A DNA stretch of 6,887 nt. Source: Clostridiaceae bacterium. GTDB taxonomy: Bacteria > Bacillota > Clostridia > DSM-8532. The DNA lies in NCBI GenBank assembly GCA_012842645.1, contig DUSJ01000204.1, positions 1-6,887 of the forward strand. Direction: 5' to 3'. How positions within the stretch are numbered: the first letter of the stretch is position 1; each line of letters opens with the position of its first letter. The translations under genes and the position numbers were made by a program. The notes beneath the pieces were generated by a model. It saw only the letters and a list, made by a program, of their open reading frames with translations, was not told the origin of the DNA and ran no database searches. Positions 5,846 to 6,887 of this stretch are shown here, one piece after another.

Positions 5846-6673
5846 CTACGGTTTCTTTTTCAGGACGATTACATCTTCGAGCCTTTTGAAATCTACAACC
5901 GGCTGGATGATCGCGTATGAGTCGTATTGTCCTTCATTGCTTATAACGCTGACCACCTTGCCTATGACGATGCCTTTCGGGTAGATCCCGCCTATGCCTG
6001 AAGTCTCGACGGTATCCCCCGGCATGATATCGGCATCGGGGGGTATGTAATCCGCCCTGCATAATCCCTTGCTCCTCAGTTCCACGTCGCCCCTGACTAC
6101 GATCAGGTCCCTCGACTTTGAAAGCCTTGCGCTTACGGTGCTGTCGATATCAATTATGGAAATGACCCTCGATGTCAGCAGATCCACTTTCGAGATCCTT
6201 CCAACCAGGCCGTAAGACGTTACGACAGGAGAGTCGGGCTGAATACTGTCCTTGCTCCCCCTGTTGATAGTGAACACCTCGAACCAGTTGCCGGGATCCT
6301 TGGCGATGATGCTGCTGCCTATGAACTCGTATTCATCGTACTGGTCCTTGAAATTGAGGGCGTCTTTAAGCTCCCTGTTCTCCTTGGTTAGCTTTTCTAT
6401 ATCCAGGATCTGCTGCTCCAGTTCGCTTATCCGCTTTTTGAGTTCTTCATTCTCCTCCTGGGTCTTCTTTACATCCTCGAAATATCCGAAAAAGTCTCCT
6501 ACTTTTTTGCTCACAAAACTAAAGGCTCTCTGCAGGGGTGCCGCGGGAACGCTTATAATATTGCCGATTATATTGACTCCGCTCCTTTCGCTGTATGACA
6601 CGGCTGCAAGGGCAAGCAGAAGTACAATGATCAGCACAAGGATGAATATCTTGTTTGTAAATATCCTCCTCAA
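5846..6673 (-). CDS. mreC: Rod shape-determining protein MreC (TTG start)
   Basis: MreC is a membrane-anchored periplasm-facing scaffold that links MreB and MreD to PBP2. The 275 residues show a short basic N-terminus, one membrane segment at about 9-27 (IFILVLIIVLLLALAAVSY), a coiled coil at about 66-108 (EELKKRISELEQQILDIEKL), and the paired beta domains of the family (IGSSIIAKDPGNWFEVFTIN from 118; YGLVGRIS at 154-161; VETSGIGGIYPKGIVIGKV at 222-240). The only start that fits is TTG at 6671-6673: an in-frame TGA lies three codons upstream and no ATG follows before the membrane segment. GGGGTGA lies 6 nt before it and serves as ribosome binding site. The second and third codons are AGG AGG, so a Shine-Dalgarno-like hexamer sits just inside the gene. 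The length is normal. The mreB stop is 29 nt upstream. Confidence 0.94.
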   Translation of the reverse strand: MRRIFTNKIFILVLIIVLLLALAAVSYSERSGVNIIGNIISVPAAPLQRAFSFVSKKVGDFFGYFEDVKKTQEENEELKKRISELEQQILDIEKLTKENRELKDALNFKDQYDEYEFIGSSIIAKDPGNWFEVFTINRGSKDSIQPDSPVVTSYGLVGRISKVDLLTSRVISIIDIDSTVSARLSKSRDLIVVRGDVELRSKGLCRADYIPPDADIMPGDTVETSGIGGIYPKGIVIGKVVSVISNEGQYDSYAIIQPVVDFKRLEDVIVLKKKP

Positions 6674-6702
6674 AGGAAGTCACCCCGCTGCGCCTTTCAT
6701 TT

Positions 6703-6887
6703 TTACTTCTTCTTCGAAGACAGCAAAACGTTGCTGAGTACGTCTATCTCTTCCAGGACCCGTCCGGTGCCCAGGACCACGCAGTCCATCGGCTGTTCGG
6801 CGATAAACACGGGGATGCCGGTCTCCTTGTTGATCAGTTTGTCCAGGCCTTTCAGCAAAGCGCCGCCGCCTGCAAGCATGATCCCTC
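6703..6887 (-). CDS. mreB: Rod shape-determining actin homologue MreB, C-terminal 60 residues
   Basis: MreB is the bacterial actin whose membrane-bound filaments orient the elongation machinery. Only the C-terminus is in the window, cut by the right edge. It contains [18 protein letters not shown], the nucleotide-pocket glycine motif of the actin fold near the C-terminus. [20 protein letters not shown], characteristic of MreB, follows. The end is SSKKK and then TAA at 6703-6705. It is intact as far as visible. Mbl or MreBH paralogues share these motifs, but being followed directly by mreC and mreD argues for mreB. Confidence 0.96.
   Translation of the reverse strand, partial: GIMLAGGGALLKGLDKLINKETGIPVFIAEQPMDCVVLGTGRVLEEIDVLSNVLLSSKKK

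Overview
The window holds the end of a cell-shape and division cluster, entirely on the minus strand. In transcription order it reads mreB (3' end only), mreC, mreD, mrdA (PBP2), minC, minD, minE, an mgsA-family gene, a terminator, and the 5' part of a spoIVFA-like membrane protein gene that runs off the left edge. The gene order mreB-mreC-mreD-(PBP2)-minC-minD-...-spoIVFA matches the mre-min-spoIVF locus of endospore-forming Firmicutes. A true minE, the mgsA neighbour, strong GGAGG ribosome binding sites and moderate GC all point to an anaerobic member of class Clostridia. A species cannot be named from this sequence.

Layout from right to left. At 6887-5297 are mreB, mreC and mreD, the scaffold of the elongation machinery. 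At 5300-3186 is the class B penicillin-binding protein PBP2, whose start overlaps the mreD stop (ATGA). At 3154-2489 is minC. A 91-nt gap follows with a good sigma-A-type promoter (TTGACT, 17 nt, TATATT) that should let minD-minE-mgsA be transcribed separately. At 2397-1303 are minD and minE, and at 1263-877 the mgsA-like gene. The 217-nt intergenic stretch 660-876 contains GGGGAC-type direct repeats resembling mobile extragenic repeats, a Rho-independent terminator on the minus strand, and a purine-rich segment with a 10-bp direct repeat. From 659 to the left edge is the spoIVFA-like gene, open in frame to the edge with at least 219 codons.

Functionally, MreBCD plus PBP2 direct lateral-wall synthesis, MinCDE places the division septum, and the SpoIVFA-like protein would act during sporulation in controlling the M50 protease SpoIVFB, which would be expected just outside the window. 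The most unusual element is the mgsA-family gene. It keeps the methylglyoxal synthase fold and several signature residues, but by alignment from memory it has changed the catalytic Asp, the phosphate-loop Ser-Gly, one TGTT-loop Thr and the His/Asp of the HDPD segment. It may therefore not be a methylglyoxal synthase at all. I found no wholly new multi-gene system; the rest is a well-conserved locus with some local peculiarities.
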